A DNA stretch of 64,000 nt, taken from assembly GCF_000264905.1 (NCBI RefSeq), contig NW_006763131.1, positions 1,475,253 through 1,539,252 on the forward strand, written 5' to 3'. This DNA is from Stereum hirsutum FP-91666 SS1. Its lineage: Eukaryota > Basidiomycota > Agaricomycetes > Russulales > Stereaceae. Position numbers and translations under genes: made by a program. The notes under the pieces were generated by a model. It was given only the letters and a program-made list of their open reading frames with translations. It did not search any database and had not been told where the DNA came from. Positions 26,459-37,961 of the stretch are shown in pieces. Within the stretch, counting starts at the first letter, position 1, and each line of letters begins with the position of its first letter.

Positions 26459-28002
26459 ATGCCTCAAATTTCACTTGTACCAGCTGAGCTTGCGGGAATG
26501 GTGATTGAGACATTGTTATTTGGTATGTCTCATTCGTTCCTGTTGGACTTATGTCATTTGTGCCATACTGAGCGTCGTTTTGCTAGGAATATATCTAGCG
26601 ACGTTCTTTGCAAGTGTTTACCTTCTATTCTCTCGACGCTTTAGGGGAGGCCATTCGCCTCTCTCCACACTCAAGTCACCCATGGCTATTGCCTGCTTTG
26701 TGTTGTTTGTGTCCATCGTAGCTGTGAGTGTATATTTCAAGACATGTTCTCGGGTGCACAGAGTTGAACGTCATATTAGCACTGGATATTAGACATCATC
26801 CGGCTGTTTGACGCATTCATATATGACAAGGATGGCAACCCTCTAGCATTTTACGCTCTGCTTTCGGATGGAAAGAATGTGGTGAAGACATTTTTATACA
26901 TCTTCGAGGCCAGTATCGGCGATAGCATCATGGTAACTGGACTTCTACATTTTGCGGGATTTGCGAACACTTACCACCAATCTCAGGTGTATCGCCTCTA
27001 TCACGTATGGGGCCGCTCAATCCAACCCTGCGTGTTCCCTGTTTTGACGACTATGCTGACATTTGGTGAGTGGCTCATTAATTTGTCTACTTGGCTAGCT
27101 CGTTTTATAATACTATTTCTGTCAGGTGCCGGCATCGGTATATCAGTGCAGTTCTCTCTTCTTTCGCCGGGCGTCGATGTTTTCACTTCTACATGCGGAC
27201 GGTGGATTACAACCGTCTTCACCGCAACACTATGGTAAGGTTTCCCGAGACGTTATTACTAGTGACGCGTTAATGACCTGCATTTTCCACAGCACAAACT
27301 TGTACTGTAGTTGTGCGTACCGCTTGGTACACTTTCCGACGTAAAATTAACTTTTCCGGGCTTCTATACCAAGCCCTCATTACCTACCGCCTACTGAAAC
27401 AGCACAACACCGTCAGGCAATACAAGGACCCTAACTCCGGTGTACACTTTCCTGTGCGTTGCTTGTTTTCGTCATACTGTAAGTTACACACGCTGATACT
27501 GCTACAATTTCAGCGAGTCCTTCAGATTCTAGTTGAGAGTGCAGCTATCTATTCGTGAGTAGTAGTGTTGATATTCTGCATCTACTACGCTGAAAGTAGC
27601 CGTAGAGCGGCCACCTTGGTGACATTCGTGTCCTACCTCTCTGGATCAAATCTTCAGTTTCCCTCGCTGGATTCGGTTAGCTTTTCTATCATGTTCTCGT
27701 CTCGCTGCCGTGTCAATCGAGCTCTGACATTTGCATGTCATTTATGCAGTCAAGCCCTGTCATAGGTTTCGTCTTCTGCTTGATCATCGTGCGAGTACGG
27801 TTCAAAAACACTGGAATCGAGATCACGACCATGCACGAGCGCTCCCGTCCCGCTTTCGCCATGAACCCCGTTGCTGTCAATGTCAACATCTCGCAAGAAA
27901 CTGAAACGATACAAGACAGGTACAGCGTGCAACAAAAAGCGAACAGGAGCGGAATTCGATTCGAAGACGGGAGTGACGTTAACGACGGTAGTAATGTTTG
28001 AT
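26459..28002 (+). CDS. Seven-transmembrane protein of a large basidiomycete family
   Basis: The spliced product begins MPQISLVPAELAGMVIETLL. It continues through hydrophobic segments such as YLATFFASVYLLFSR, SPMAIACFVLFVSIVA, KTFLYIFEASIGDSIM-VYRLYHVWG, VLTTMLTFGAGIGISVQFSL, RVLQILVESAAIYS, ATLVTFVSYLSGSNLQ and SPVIGFVFCLIIVRVRF. The C-terminal tail is hydrophilic. The pattern GDSIMVYRLYHVW, then RVLQxLVESAAIY, then PVIGxxFCLIIVRV is that of a lineage-expanded basidiomycete family with seven membrane helices and no proven function. About eight introns are needed and the exon edges around 27290-27480 are uncertain. Receptor-like or transport functions are both guesses. Its place between the PKS and the transporter suggests, but does not show, a link to the cluster. 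Confidence 0.72.
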
Positions 28003-28412
28003 ACTCTACGCTGTCTACTTTCTGGTCAACTATCTTTTTACTGCTCCTATTTGTTGATGTCCTTCAATATACTGCTCATTCTTTGAAATTCTCCGTCGAT
28101 CCTTACCATTTTTCATGCACTCTACGATTAAATTTCACCTTCTGCGCGGTCACTTGGTATTTATGACTTCTTTCCTATCGGAATACTATGATGGCGGGAG
28201 ATGTGTGCTGTTTGCGAAAATTTGTGCTGCTTACACAAGAATCAGTTGCTCTTTTCCACCGGACTGTGTGGCCTCACTTGATACTCAGACTGAACACGCG
28301 CGTCAAGATATTCACATATGCAATCATCAATAACAGTTGAACACACTGAAAAAATTCCCGGAAAAGTCTAGTAAAGCCAAAGAAGAAATAAGGCCTCCTA
28401 CATCAACCTCCT
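28003..28412. other. Convergent intergenic region
   Basis: The seven-transmembrane gene and the MFS gene end towards each other across 410 bases. The sequence is rich in A and T and probably holds both 3' UTRs. I see no gene. Confidence 0.5.
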
Positions 28413-30487
28413 TCATACTGCCTTGCAATTTTCTTTGTCAACTTTCTCTCCTAAATTTGAGGGAGGCTCCTCCGGCGTTTGCCTACTTCTAAGGCTCTTC
28501 ACGTAAAGTTGCCTGGCCGCAAGATTCAATGCAGCTGCGCCTAGAAGGCAGACCTGAAAGATGGCCAAGATATCAGTATTAGCCACTAGTTTGAACTGTG
28601 TCGACAATAGGTATACCGAAGAGAATGTCACCCCTCTCCACCACTTTTGTTCATGACCAAGAATGAGACCACTGATTGGCGATCTGCGAGCGAAAATCCT
28701 GTAAGCGTTCCAAGGCTTGACAACGAAACACGAGAGCAGGGATTTACCCTATGAGAGTTGCTATTCCTACGGGAGTGAGGGCCAGTCCGACGCTGACACT
28801 GTACCGAGAGAACAAGGACACAACAAACATGAGAATGATGCAGATAGGATGTCAGGAATTTCGAGCATCACCCCATGTTCAATTCCTTGGGAGTCAGTGT
28901 TACAACGACCGGAAAAAACATTGATATCGCTGAAGTTAAAAAACCGTGGTTAGCACTACTGCGGTGCACTCAAAGAGTACATAACTTACTGGATCCAAAA
29001 AAGAACCCGTAGCTAACTCATCCGCGTTAGTTGCCAAATCTGCATCATGAACTGATTACTGACAATATGCAGAACAATACAAGACCAGCTGGATTTCCGC
29101 AGCCGAGCATCGCAAACCCGAGCATTCCTAGAACAAAGGAATATAGCAACCGACTTTAAGGATGAAAAAACTAGCAAGAGGTATACCATTTAATGCAACA
29201 CAGTATGGGTACATGTTGACTGCACCATACGTGTCTGCGATATGGCTTGGAATGATCCTCCCCGCAGCGCACGATACGCTCAAGATAGTAACAGCGTAGA
29301 ATGAAAGACCAGACGAGATTCCATGACTATCAGCGAACAGCTGTACATAGAAGCTTGGAAACCATGTCCCTAGGGAGACAACAAATCCTGACAGCACAAT
29401 AAGAAGGTATGGGGCATTTTTGGCGGAGCGGAGGGATCCGGTTGAGGCTGAAGGTTCCCGTTTCCGGGATACTTTCGAGTCGAGAGACGTTAAGATAAGA
29501 ATGCACCCAAGAGTAAAACAGCCAAGGGTTATGAATGCACAGATTCTGACGGCCCATGCAAAACCGACCGCGTTATGGATGAGGTTGTTCAAAATGACTG
29601 AACAAATGATGCATAACTAACATATATCAGCAATGATCAGAAACAAAGAGAACACATACTGGGGAAAATTGTGGCCCCAAGAGGCGCACTAGACAAAACC
29701 AGGCCCTGAATCACGATATAAATAATTCAAGATCTAGCAGTACTCGAGCACTGGACATACCATAGCTAAGCCGGTTTTAACAGGATACAAGTCTCCGACG
29801 AGGGAGGATGTGGGCGTGAAGATGAGGCTCAAGCCAAGACCCATCCCTAAGCCTTGAGATAGGAACACCTGCAGACAACATGTAATCAAGAAAGGCACAA
29901 CGAATCATACGTAGCCGCTTACTTGATAGTAATGATTCTCCTTCGTCAATGAGAGCATGAAGAAGCTGCATAATGCATACATTTTGTCAACAACAAAAGA
30001 AAAAGGCCGAAGCAACAACAATTCGAACCTGAAAGTAAATAGCACACATCCTGCCACGACCGTGGAACGAAAATAGCCAGCGTCGTAGCTTCGAATCAAA
30101 AAAAAAAAGAGTTAGACTAAGAATGGCATAAATAGGTCAGTTCATTGAGCGGCTCACAGTTTTCCTGAGACAAGTCCGAGGCTCAACTCAAGGAACAGCC
30201 CGACAGACCCGATCCAGCTGATATCCGAAGCAGTCGAGTGGGACAGCCATGTGGTAGCATAAAAGTCTTGAAAGACACCGAAGGATTGAATCTAGCAAAC
30301 CTGGTTAGCAGGCATAAACAGGAGTCGAAAACGCTACTACCAAGCCGACTGCGCAGAACTGGAGGAGAAAGGCTCCCGCAAGAATACGCCTGTCTTTCCA
30401 TGAACTCCTCGGTTTGTTGGGTACGTCAGATGGCCTGGATGCCGGAAGAGAGTCGTTGTCTGTAGTGGCAGGCTCGAGTGCAGACAT
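28413..30487 (-). CDS. MFS transporter, monocarboxylate-type
   Basis: A plasma-membrane carrier of the major facilitator superfamily, closest in style to fungal monocarboxylate-like (MCH/MCT) proteins. The start MSALEPATTDNDSLPAS is followed by a hydrophilic head. RRILAGAFLLQFCAVG begins the first helix and SWIGSVGLFLELSLGLVSG lies further on. Next come FLSQGLGMGLGLSLIFTPT, SAPLGATIFP, CAFITLGCFTLGCILILT, APYLLIVLSGFVVSLGTWFP and AGRIIPSHIADTYGAVNMYP. The C-terminal tail is hydrophilic (RQTPEEPPSNLGEKVDKENC). The longer frame upstream of 30487 has no ATG, so 30487 is the likely start. About 430 residues come from nine or more exons. Its neighbours are biosynthetic genes, so export of the cluster product or uptake of a precursor is a reasonable inference. 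Confidence 0.83.
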
Positions 30488-31901
30488 AGTATCACTGGCA
30501 GAGGCCAAGACAGCCTTCGGAAGACGTCTCTCTTAAGAATGTGGGCACGCCGATGTCGGACGATACGGGCCATTGCCACATCGAGACTTTAGCTCCCAAG
30601 AGATAATCGGCAGAAGAAAACCTGGAAACGGGAAGCCGAGTACTGATACGGAGGTAGAGGGATCATCGAGAAGGTGTCCAGAAGCTGCCTTCCAAAAGTA
30701 GTGAGCTGGAAAATATACCAAAATGACAAACGGCGTGGCCATGGGAAGACTTCCAGACATGCCATGCGGACGGATCCATCCATCGTTATAGCCTGGCCGT
30801 TGCTGGACGTCAAACGTTCAAGCTTTCGAAACGCAACTGTGAGGACACTTCTCCATAGTACCCTCCTCCCCCATTCGACGCCACGTTGCTATCCGCTCTC
30901 GCTGACCATCTCCTCACTCCTTATGTATATAGCCAGATATAGCCTGGGTGGTCTGACTGAAATCGAGAAGAACGATGTGGTAAAACCAAGGCGGGACAGG
31001 GGAAAGATGTGACGCATGTAGATGGACGAAACAAGGATCATGCCCTCGCGCAAGGGAGAATCCAAGCCTTCGGCTTCCTTTGTGATTTGCCGCGGATTTC
31101 CCTTGGCCAGTGTCCCGAGCAAGCATTACCAGAAGAGGCAGTACGTAATCCAAAAATAACTTAACTGAGGATACGTCTCCACGGACATAATTCTTCGCTT
31201 TTGCTTCCACTTGTTCCTCTTCGGGTAGCCTACTTATTAGAAATGTCAGCAGAGTAGACCGTATCTGCAACCGTTTAAAACGGGTTTAAAACTGCGATCG
31301 GGCCAATCGTCACGTCCCGTTGGGCCTTAGCGAGCTTTAGCGAGGTCAAAAATTCACTCGCAGATACGGTCTAGTTCTGTTGGAATATGTACGATGCGCC
31401 ACAGTCACGTGGCCAGAATAGTGTATGGCTCAATGCCGTAAAATACAGCTTGTTGGCTTCCACCATCCTGTCTGGGCACGTTAGTCCCCTAAGGGCCTCA
31501 GGGCACGGCTACGGTATCCAACAAGTCCCAAGTTCCATCACGCGAACCGGATTCGACACGGCAGTCGGCAGTAGCGAAAGCTTTTCAGCCTTCGCTAAGC
31601 GCTGAATCGACTCTCGATAGACACCCAGATGCGGAAAGGGCTGAGGGAAAGGTCATGGGGAATCCCCGGCATCCTTTCTTCCTTCCGAGCGTTGTGTAAA
31701 TGCTGTGACGAGCACTGATGGGCGCTTTTTCTCCCGTTCTATTCTTCATCGCTGTGGGAGTGAAGTTCAGATTAAGTACTGTCCTCTCGGGGTCTCGACT
31801 ACCAGCTTCCATTCTCATTGGGATCATGATTCAAGTCGGTCTATATTTCTCGTTGGAGGTACACTCGGACTATCCTCGAGTGCGCCTCGCCTAGCAACGC
31901 A
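30488..31901. promoter_or_regulatory. Divergent intergenic region, MFS / reductase
   Basis: About 1.4 kb lies between two cluster genes transcribed away from each other, and it presumably carries both promoters. Overlapping open frames at 30530-31270 have no recognisable domain. The region contains a MITE-like inverted repeat at 31255-31373. Confidence 0.5.
31255..31373. mobile_element. MITE-like element with 14 bp inverted ends
   Basis: The left end reads TAGACCGTATCTGC (31255-31268) and the right end reads GCAGATACGGTCTA (31360-31373). They are perfect reverse complements. If the outer TA on each side is a target duplication, this is a 115 bp element with 12 bp terminal inverted repeats, as in Tc1/mariner-derived MITEs. 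It has no coding capacity. With one copy in view, the call rests on end structure only; a simple hairpin-forming regulatory site is the alternative. Confidence 0.55.
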
Positions 31902-34900
31902 ATGCAAATCCCTCGCCCTCGAGTGTCTTTTCCGACCCTCCAGATTCCACCACTTCCCAAGACTCAAGCTTTGTCTAGCACAACATTCAAGCCCCCGCCT
32001 CTCGATGGATCCTTGTCCCTTCCCGAGATTTATGACTGGCACTATACTCATACCCCATCTCATCCTATCTTCGTTTATCCTGACGGTCTCGGTGGCGTGA
32101 AAACAGTACTCTGGCCTGAGGCTGTACGCGCCGTACATACTGGTGCTCGGATCGTCCAGGCTAAGCTTGGAATCTCCACCCCAAGCTCCGAAAGACATCC
32201 TGTCGTTGCCATATTTGCATCTTCTGGTATGCACTTCGCCCTTACATTTGACTCGGTTTGCCTAACCACTGGTTTGCAGATACGATCACGTATTTCACCG
32301 TCATAGCAGCAATTTGTCGCGCCGGATGTGCTGCTTTCCTCGTCTCGCCTCGCAACTCCTCGACCGCTGTGGCCCATCTTCTAGCTCAAACCGACACCAA
32401 ACATATTCTGGTCGGGCACGAAACTGCTCTTCGGAATACTCTGGAGACAGCTCTTAAGATTATGCATGAAGAACGGCTCGTGTCGGTTCTTCCCCAATTC
32501 TCCCATATTCCCACGTATGCGGACATGTACCTTGAAGATGATGGACAGTTTGAGCTTCTACCACCATTTCATCCTACCTTAGATTCCTTGGCTGTTGTTC
32601 TCCATTCTTCAGGTCTGCCGTATTCTGTTTGAGCTCATTTCTCGTTCTTCATCTCAAACACAACATCCTAGGCTCTACGGCTTTCCCAAAGCCAATTCCC
32701 TGGTCGCACATATCCCTGATGCAAATTGGTTACGTTCCTTGTGAGTACAAACATTAGGAGGACTTTCGAGGATTCATACTAATGTGTTTTCAGATTTCGG
32801 CGAGAAAGACATGACGGGTGTCAGATTTTCTTGTCATGTTAGTTTCCCATTTTCTTTCTTTATGCCAGCTACGCTGATTCAAGGTCTTCCTATGCCATAT
32901 AGGCTATGCCGATGTACCACGGGATGGGGATGATGCAGACTGGATGGACGGTACTAGGTCCCTCCTTATTTGCGACGTTCACGTCTGATCCCTGACCAAT
33001 TCCTTTCCTTTCAGGCCACTGCAGGTTTGACTCTTACCGCAGCGAAACCACAAACTCCCGCATTAGCGGCTACGCCTGAAAACGTCTTTTCTGGGTTGGT
33101 GGAAACTCAAAGTGATATTGTGTTCTGCGTGCCCAGTTTCATCGAGGTAAGGGTCGACCGTACACTACTGTTTTCGCTTCCTTGACGCTTTGTAGAATTG
33201 GGCCCAAAATCCAGCATACGTTTCCAGGCTGACACAGACAGATGGTCTCGTACGTCCGCAGTCGCCTTAGTTGCTTCTGAGTCCACGAGGCTCATGCGCA
33301 CGTCAAAAACAGCTCTTTGGGGGCGGACCACTGAACAAGAAGGTTGGCGACGCCCTCACTAGAGAAGGCATCTCGATCTATATCCTATATGGCTGGTGTG
33401 TACTTTTAATTGGTGACTTCCTGGCCTTCATTGACCTGATGCGAACCTCAGCTCTGAAATAGGGATCATGAGTCCGATTCTGCCTCGTTAGTCCTATTTT
33501 CCTATAATTGGTCTGGCATGAACTTATCGGTGGTCCAGTGTCCTCAAGCTTGGACTGGGAATATTTTGAGCTGTCATCGCAAATGAAAGGAGTGTACGTT
33601 CCGAATGGGTTCGGGCAGGCAGAGCTTGCCATCGTGGTAAGGAGAACTTCTTTCCCTCATCTCATCAGTTTGCTTCATCGTGCGATTCGTAGCCAAACCC
33701 GTATGAAATGCCTTGTGTGATCAATGGTACGGTCGGAGGCGAGGATTGCTATTATACTAGCGACCTATTCAGTCCCCATCCAACGAAACCCGGCTATTGG
33801 AAAGTTTTTGGCCGGTGTGATGATCAAATTATGCATAACACGGGAGAAAAGGTATGCAATACTTCACAGTGCTTGCCATGCTCAAATACTCAACGGCATC
33901 CTTTTGTCCGTAGACGAACCCTGGCCCACTAGGTCATCGCACGGTCACATTTTTTCGTCCTCGAATTGAAGCTGATCTCTTGCCATTTACTCAACAGAGA
34001 ATATCCTGAATCAAGACCCTCGAGTACTCTCTTCGGTGATGTTTGGAACAGGGCGCTTCAACGCGGGCGTCATCATCGACCCTCGGCCAGAATACAAGTT
34101 CGACCCTAATGACACCGAGAAACTCAGTCAGTTTCGGACAGATATTTGGCGCGTACCATACCTTTGGTGCATGTATATCATGGTTGTTCAGATGCTCAAC
34201 GATGTCTTACCTTCAGGCCGTCTGTCACCCGTTTGAACGAGTATGCCCCGCAACATTCACGTTTGTTCAAGGAGGTATACTTCTCCAGCCAGCCGTGTGG
34301 TAATTGACAAGGCCTGACGTCTTTACCACTGTCTGTACAGATGATTGTCGTGGCCTCCCCGGACAAGCCGTTACAGTACACTGCCAAAAATACGGCGCGA
34401 AGGCAAGTCATTATAAAGGAATATGAAGCCGAGATCGAAGCGCTGTATCGTACTGTTGAGGAGACCACGCAAACCCAGATAGGCTCGCCAACCAAATGGA
34501 GCCTCTCGTCAATTCGTTTGTTCGTGCGCAACGTTGTCAAGAACGTTATTCAGTACAAGCAACTAGCCGACGACCAAGATTTCTTCCAGTATGGGTGCGA
34601 TAGGTTCGTATGGTAACGATGCTCGGTCACGCATACTGAGCTAACCTACATGTATACAGTTTACAGGCCACTTGGATTCGCAACACGCTCTTCAGATGCC
34701 TCCGTGACGCTGCCTCCGTCAATACGAACCTCGTGTCTCATAGCATCGTTTACGAACACCCGACAATCGAAAGCCTTGCATCACACGTCTTTCACATCGG
34801 CAGCCGTTCCTCCGCTCACACTGCGTCTATGACACCCGAAGCAAAGCTTCGAGATATGGACGATATGGTGAAAAAATACACTCAGGGCTTGCAAGTTGCT

Positions 34901-36269
34901 ACCCCTGTGCCGAGTACAAAGGAGGCTATGCCGGAGAAGGACGTTCTCCTCGTAACCGGTACGACCGGAGCTCTGGGTGCAGCTTTTTTGGCCCAGCTCG
35001 TTGGCACTCACTCTGTCTCTCGCGTCTACGCCGTAAACCGTCGGGTTCATGGCTCACTCTCGTTGGGAGAGAGACAGCTCAAGGCATTCGAGAAGCAGGG
35101 GTTACCCTGTGGTATCCAGTCAGAAAAGCTTGTGCTGATAGAGACAAATATGGACGAGGCTGACCTGGGTTTGACTTCCGCGCTGTTGGATCAGGTCAGT
35201 CAGAGGGTCATTTTATCCAGTGATCTTATACACTAACCTACCTTGCAGATTCGTGCGTCGGTGACACACATTGTGCATATTGGTTTGTGTGTTTTTCTCC
35301 CTTTTTCTCTACTTCTCGCTGACGGTTTTGGACATAGCTTGGCGTGTAGATTTCAACCTGAGTCTGTCCTCTTTCGAGGCGAACGTGCGGACCGTCCGGA
35401 TGCTAGTAGACCTGGCGCTGTCGTCCACTCTTCCTGTCCTCCCTCGCCTCACTTTCACCAGCACTATTGGTGTTTTACGTAGTGAGTTCTATCCTCAACA
35501 CGCTATGCTCCTTCCTAAAACGTTTGCTTGCTTCAGATGTCGCTGGGACGGGACCTGTACCAGAGGATTTCACAGATAGCTCATCGGCCATCGGAAGTGG
35601 GTACAGCCAGTCGAAATGGGTATCGGAGGCGATCCTTCACAGAGTCAGTCAAGAAACTCGTCTGCGGCCGATAATCGTCCGCGTCGGTCAGATCAGCGGT
35701 GCCATGAACGGGTATTGGAACGAAACCGACTGGGTCCCTTCCATGATCAAGTCCGGCCGCACACTGGGATGTTTTCCCCAGATGAGCCAGGTTAGTCCAT
35801 CCGACATTCCCTCTCTTCCTGATATGGGTACTGATTCCCTGCTAATAAGGTCATAACGTGGATCCCTCTGGACGAGGCAGCTCGTGTCCTAGTTGAAATG
35901 TGTAACGCGGACAGCCCTATCTTACATCTCGTACATCCCAACCCCGTCGGCTGGTCGGTTGTTGCAGATGCTGTCTCTAAGGTGTTGGACACGCCACTGG
36001 TCACATACCAAGAGTGGCTTGCGCTGCTTCAGGCTCGCGCTCATCTTAGCGAAGACACTGACTCTGGGTTGCCCGCAGCGAAGATCCTCCCCTTCTTTCA
36101 AGCGGACAATCTTGATATCACAGTGGAGGTCATGGGTTTCCCAAACCTTGATATCACAGCTGCGTGCAAGGCTTCACCGACGTTGAGCTCACGAACGGTG
36201 AGAGTCATTGATTCGGAGGATGTGGTGCGGTGGATAGAGAACTGGAGGCGGAGAGGTTTTTTGGCTTGA
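31902..36269 (+). CDS. Adenylate-forming reductase (A-T-R, NRPS-like)
   Basis: Activates a carboxylic acid as its adenylate, loads it on a phosphopantetheine arm and reduces it off as an aldehyde with NADPH. About 1,100 residues come from some 15 exons. Adenylation domain: [17 protein letters not shown] (A3), [35 protein letters not shown] (A5), YYTSDLF with [20 protein letters not shown] (A7/A8), and [11 protein letters not shown] with the A10 Lys. Thiolation domain: [17 protein letters not shown]. Reductase domain: [19 protein letters not shown] (NADPH site), [25 protein letters not shown] and [10 protein letters not shown] (YxxxK). No condensation domain exists. All key residues are present, so it should be active. 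Basidiomycete members reduce amino, aryl or fatty acids; the substrate cannot be told here. It lies at the right end of the PKS island. Confidence 0.9.
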
Positions 36270-36780
36270 GGTATGGTGGTGATCGATGGCTCAGAGGGTG
36301 GTGAATCTTGTAATTACCCGAGATTGGTACATATATTTCGCTTAGTATGCTGTCGCCGATATTCCTGACTTTCAGATGTAAATCGTACTCGTAGAGGCTT
36401 GCGTTGGAGTGGCTGTCGTTTTCTAACTTCTAAGTACCTAGATAGTATTTTTTTTTGGCTGTTTTATTTTGTACAATGTACTCGTCTCAGATACACAGTC
36501 ACATTGAGCCAAAGCCTGAACGAATCGGAATGAGCAAGGACTGGTGTACCTTTTTTTTCGCAAAGTCGAGCAGGCCATGCGTGCCAGCTGGCAGCAGGCT
36601 CTGAAACTTTGTGCTCCAATTCGAACGCCGCTTCATTGCCGACCAAGCTTGCACGCCGGCGGCGGCCGGCTACTTGACTGTGCTGAGTGCCGGACTGTGG
36701 CACGCCTCTTGCTGCCCCTCCTTGTATCCTCCTTGTATTCGACCTCCTCTTATACATTCGCTGTATCTACAGCATCAGAC
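36270..36780. other. Intergenic region, right border of the island
   Basis: About 0.5 kb between the reductase and the Mpv17-type gene, both on the plus strand. It has poly-T runs near 36449 and 36550 and a C/T-rich stretch just before the next start. No gene is seen. Confidence 0.5.
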
Positions 36781-37831
36781 ATGAGCGCGTCACCACTGCC
36801 AACTAAAGCGGCCGCGAGGAACTCTCTTCTCGTCTCATACCTAGCCCAACTCAACACACATCCTTTACGAACAAAGTGCGTTACTCTCGGTGCGTTGAAA
36901 GCTCGTGGGGTAGCACGGCGCGTATCGTGAATGTCCTCTAACTGACACGAATCTTCCTCTAGGTGTACTCACGTTCTTGCAAGAGGTGCTAGCCACTCAT
37001 TTGGCTGGTGTCCCCGTACGCAATCCTCCTAAAGACGCACCTAGTTATCGTCATGCTCTTGCCCAGGCAAAGGTCGAGCAGAAGGCATTCACGATGGCTC
37101 TCTACGGCATGTTTCAATTTCTAATTACAGCGAAGCACACCCGAATATTTACGTTAGCCGATACTACGTCTTCAGGTGGTCTCGTCTCTGCCCCGCTCGG
37201 TCACGTTCTCGTAGGTACATTGCAGAAGGCATTCGCAGGTAGGACAGGGAAGTGGGCAAAGTTCGGGCAGATTCTTGCGAGCAATTTGTTGGTAGCGCCT
37301 ATACAGACTGTCGGTGAGTCCACAATAGTCTTCATTATTATATATATCCTGTTAACCGGAGAGCTTGACTACTCAGTGTACCTCGCATGCATGGCTGTGA
37401 TCAACGGCGGGAGGACGGTTGACGTTGTTGTCAAGACCGTTAAAGGCGGATTCATGGCTGTCATCAGGGTATTTATCTCGGATTCACTCGTGGCCACCTG
37501 GGCGCTGACATGCTTCCAAAGGTGATGTGGATTAGTAGCCCGTTGTCCATGCTGTTTGCACAGAGATTCCTCGCTCCTGAGGTGCGTCGCAACGTCTAGG
37601 CCGTCTTTCGTTCCGCTGATTGCAGGCCTTCCTTTCCAGCTCTGGGTGCCCTTCTTCAACTTGGTTGGATTCACTATGGGAGTAGGTGGTGCTGTGTATC
37701 TACGTCTTCGATGTGGCGACTGACTTCAGATACAATCCTCATAGACATACTTCAACACCCGGGTAAAACAACTTCGCCTCGCTGCGGAAAAGAAGGCCAA
37801 GAAGGAGAAAGAAGATAGGAAGACGCAGTGA
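36781..37831 (+). CDS. Mpv17/PXMP2-type organellar membrane protein
   Basis: A small multi-span membrane protein of peroxisomes or mitochondria, thought to form or gate a channel. Splicing gives MSASPLPTKAAARNSLLVSY, LAQLNTHPLRTKCVTLG, VLTFLQEVLATHLAGVP, SAPLGHVLVGTLQKAFAG, LASNLLVAPIQTVVYLACMA, VMWISSPLSMLFAQRFLAPE and LWVPFFNLVGFTMGTYFNTR. The C-terminus is Lys-rich. The run LWVPFFNLxGFxxGTYFN is the family's C-terminal signature in fungi. The family size is about 200-250 residues, and this one fits. A 69-base segment at 37107-37175 begins with GC and ends in TTCAG. Removing it joins LYG to GLVSAPLGH, as in relatives. Keeping it adds 23 in-frame residues. I favour a GC-AG intron. Confidence 0.83.
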
Positions 37832-37961
37832 GCGATGTGTCACGTATTTATTCTCAATACCCTCTTGTATCAGCAGTGGCGTTATACTGTAAACGGAGAG
37901 CCTAGTCTTGCTATGCTATATTATTTTATGCGGCCTGAAACGAGATGGTATTGCACGCACC

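Noticed and set aside
30530..31270. Several open frames of 70-118 codons on both strands between the MFS gene and the reductase
   Set aside because: They overlap one another, show no domain or conserved motif, lack coherent splice sites and lie in a divergent promoter region that also holds a MITE-like element.
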